Shown one piece after another: positions 61,291 through 64,000 of a stretch of 64,000 nt of DNA. Both the position numbers and the translations under genes were made by a program. The DNA is from Sipunculus nudus. Lineage: Eukaryota; Annelida; Sipuncula; Golfingiida; Sipunculidae. How positions within the stretch are numbered: the first letter of the stretch is position 1; the number at the start of each line of letters is the position of its first letter. Location of the stretch: assembly GCA_026874595.1 (NCBI GenBank), contig CM049311.1:51835676-51899675 (forward strand). Direction: 5' to 3'. Under the pieces are notes generated by a model. It did no database searches, was not told the DNA's origin, and was given only the letters and a program-made list of their open reading frames with translations.

Positions 61291-62269
61291 GCAAGCACTT
61301 GTTAGGCAATATATGCACCAAAGAATCGAAGAATATGGGCCAATAAGTAAATGAAAAAAAAACAGGTAGCGGAGTACCCCACGTTAAGAATCTGGATCCC
61401 AATGAATGCGTATATCTAGTTACACATTTGTTATCAACCTATACGAGCATTGACTGTCTCCTTTGACATAAATATGTGACAGTGGCAGCTGTTTTAAGAT
61501 ATTTTGAATTAATTCCTCAGTATAATTGTCCTCGAACACATATCACGCTTCCTTGTAACTGGCCCGAACTATTCTAATTTTCTTTTGATATTACCAAATA
61601 TAAGAAGATATCACGGTATAATAAAAACAAAGTGTAGATTCTAACACTATATATTGTCTTGGGTCTTCACTCCATGCCCGTTCAAAGTGTTGTTAACGAG
61701 AGATTGAGAGAATGGGTATTAAATTTAACCCTTCCAGGAACAGACAACAAAAAACAACAAAAACAAATCTGACATCTGTTTCCGAATCCGTGGAAATTTA
61801 AAGTCTGTAAATTACGACAGTAGGATGCTTTATAATGTATTTCATATTTGCTCAGTATTAATCGAAAATTGTAACCCATTCCAAATGTATTGTGACGGGT
61901 CCGCCAGTTTGACATGCACAGAGCCAAGGTCTTGTCCATAATACATCAGCGTAGAAACACCTTGTACATCAAAGTGTCAGATCGTAGTCGCCGGATGTAT
62001 CACGAGGTGCCCGGCCGTACGCACCACGGACTTCAATCATACTGGGGTCTCTGTGGTCTTAACCTCTCCTGACCGTGGCAGGTTTAATTACGGAAACCAA
62101 ATCTGAGATCTTAGTTTTCCATCTCATCATGTCCGAGACATCCTACCCTTACAAGACATCACTGTATTTCTATGATCCCTTGGAACCCAGAATTCTGCGC
62201 ACCTCTCTTTTAATAGAAGATTTCACCTATATATTTTGATATGAAATTGGGATCACTACATTGAAACAA
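61291..62269. other. No gene recognised
   Basis: No supported gene or repeat. An isolated GC-richer stretch lies at about 61980-62070. Confidence 0.5.
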
Positions 62270-63763
62270 ATGGCTGTAGGTTATGCGGTATTGTGCCATA
62301 TATTGGCGGAAGTTCAGGAAGTGTTGTATGGTCAAAAGTAGGTCAACAAGGGCCAAATGCAAACTCGATCTGTAAAGGGTCATTATCAAGCAACACACCA
62401 AAAATCAGGCCAGTATCTGCAGGCATTGTGAAAAAAAGTCCATATATGTGCATTTTTCATGAAAATTTCTGTCTTTCATGAAATTTTCTATGTTCAGGAT
62501 CTGTCATATGGTGAAAAATAGGTTAACTGGGACGAAACGTGAACTCCATCTGTAAGTGGTCATTATGCGCCAACAGACCAAACATTAGGCCAGTATCTGT
62601 AAGCATTGCATTGCGAAACTAGAATATTAGCAAAAGTTGATAATCATTTATAAATTTAAATTGGAGAGGTATATACCATGTTTCATAACAATCCACCAAA
62701 TGCTTCCTGAGAAATAAGCTCCTAAGTTTTTTTCTATACTAAGCACTGTGACCTTGAAAAGTAGGTCAAGATCACCCATCTTTGAACTTGACCAAAATTT
62801 TGAAAATATAATGCAATAGCACTGAAGAAATGAAGTTCCTTTGTTGAATACCTTTGGAGATATCCTGCACAAAAGGCCAAAATTGAAAAAATCCGATAAA
62901 ATTTCATTAAAAAATCAGAAATTGCAGGTGGCGCCACCAAAATTGTGCAGCACATACAGACCATCAGTCCCAATGATCATAGTAAGTTTTGAAAAAATCC
63001 ACACAATGGTTCCTGAGATATAAACTTCTGAGTGTTTTTCTATAATCAGCTCTAAAATGTAGAAAAATGGGTCAAGGTCACCCATCTTCGAACTTGACCG
63101 AGATTTTATCGATATACATTTTCACTGATGAAATAAAATTCCAATGGAGAATCCTTTTAGAGTTATCCCGCTCACAAGGTAAAAGTTAACAGACGCGGAA
63201 CGGACGGACAGACGGACAGACACCGGACAGACAGATGGACAGACGGACAGCTTGGGTGACGACAATAGCCCATCAGCCTATGAGCTGAGGGCTAAAAACG
63301 GCTGTACATGTGTATTTGTCATGAAAATTTCTATTTTTCATGAATTTTTCTAAGTTTAGGAGCCGTAAAACGGTCAAAAGTAGGTCAACCGGGACGAAAC
63401 GCGAACTCGATACGTAACTGGTCATTATCTGCCCACACACCAAAAATCAGGCCAATATCTGCAGGCATTGCAAAAAAAAAAGTCCGTACATGTGTATTTG
63501 TCATGAAAATTTCTATTTTTCATGAAATTTTCTAAGTTTAGGAGCCGTAAAACGGTCAAAAGTAGGTCAACCGGGAGGAAACGCGAACTCGATCTGTAAC
63601 TGGTCATTATCTGCCCACACACCAAAAATCAGGCCAATATCTGCAGGCATTGCGAAAAAAAGTCCGTACAACTGTTTGATTTCGGAATGACGGAATGACG
63701 AAATGACGGAATGACGGACATGGGTTAAACTATATGCCCCGGCCACTTTGTGGCGGGGGCATA
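62270..63763 (-). mobile_element. TATGCCCC-hairpin repeat with 180-bp tandem core (minus strand)
   Basis: Its 5' end on the minus strand is a hairpin with arms TATGCCCCGGCCAC and GTGGCGGGGGCATA (63733-63763), then a GGAATGAC microsatellite (63685-63719). Units of about 180 bp follow, marked by CAAAAATCAGGCC near 62400, 62575, 63440 and 63625. A second element (62619-63298) interrupts one unit. The far end is not clearly defined. Confidence 0.65.
62619..63298 (-). mobile_element. AGCTCAGCTGA-related element nested in the TATGCCCC repeat
   Basis: On the minus strand it starts TTTTTAGCCCTCAGCTC, with partner GCTGATGGGCT (63265-63298), then a GTCC/GTCT microsatellite (about 63193-63250). Two units of about 315 bp follow (AGGTCAAG.TCACCCATCTT on the plus strand at about 62763 and 63073), including GGTGGCGCCACC at 62927. 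It interrupts one host unit between GCATTGCGAAA and GTACATG, so it inserted after the host array formed. Confidence 0.6.
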
Positions 63764-64000
63764 AAAATAGTGCAAGATTGGGAGCGTACATGCCATCTGA
63801 CGTCACATCCTTTTTTTTAGGCTTCAATGAAAGCAAGAGAACGTCGAGATGTTTTTAAATTATGATCACCAGGACATCACCTGCTTATTATTTCGTTCCT
63901 GAAGGCCAGTTTCCTCCAAAATACGAAACATGAAAATATACAAAATACAAAAAGTTCACCCACTTGACATACCATTGTAGCTTCTGATAATTCTTTCGGG
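63764..64000. other. No gene recognised
   Basis: Short flank after the last element. No feature is supported. Confidence 0.5.

Noticed and set aside
1-64000. CRISPR array or bacterial operon features
   Set aside because: The tandem arrays have contiguous units without unique spacers, and spliced exons show the DNA is eukaryotic.

Overview
The window is AT-rich intron- and repeat-dominated nuclear DNA from an animal, most likely a bivalve mollusc. This rests on the intron/exon structure of the one conserved gene, on dispersed repeats built as a short 5' hairpin, a GTCC-type microsatellite and tandem arrays, and on a tRNA-derived SINE, a LINE relic and solo LTRs. The species cannot be named from sequence alone.

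Layout. (1) 160-16906, + strand: the 3' 13 coding exons (about 416 codons) of a DEAH-box RNA helicase, DHX33. It covers RecA2 motifs IV, V and VI, the winged-helix/HA2 region, the OB fold and the stop codon. The N-terminal half lies upstream of the window. Its introns hold a 44-bp minisatellite (278-1410), a tandemly repeated 3' splice site (3650-3880), a GC-AG intron and two large repeats of the AGCTCAGCTGA family (6301-9567, 13046-15940). (2) 17258-23150: a nested pile of at least three hairpin-ended repeat families just downstream of the DHX33 poly(A) signal. (3) 23150-41000: no recognisable cellular gene; tandem arrays, a LINE reverse-transcriptase relic, three copies of a large repeat (two direct, one inverted) and a SINE tail. 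(4) 41038-49629: two oppositely oriented solo LTRs and, between them, a foldback-like element made of C-rich minisatellite arms (43424-44443). (5) 50416-53001: another AGCTCAGCTGA element. (6) 53084-58565: a decayed DNA transposon with about 325-bp inverted arms, bounded on both sides by (AT)n tracts. It carries a multi-frameshifted transposase-like gene whose 3' part reads as a FEN1/XPG-type nuclease; a SINE interrupts the gene's 3' end. (7) 58625-64000: no gene; dispersed and tandem repeats ending in a nested pair of minus-strand hairpin elements.

The genes do not form a functional unit: one housekeeping helicase (ribosome biogenesis and RNA metabolism by family) sits beside a large reservoir of mobile DNA. 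The most noteworthy material is the nuclease-bearing transposon and a shared design (5' hairpin, microsatellite, tandem core, subterminal inverted repeat, 3' palindrome) in repeat families of unrelated sequence. That design matches what is known of Helentron-associated non-autonomous elements.
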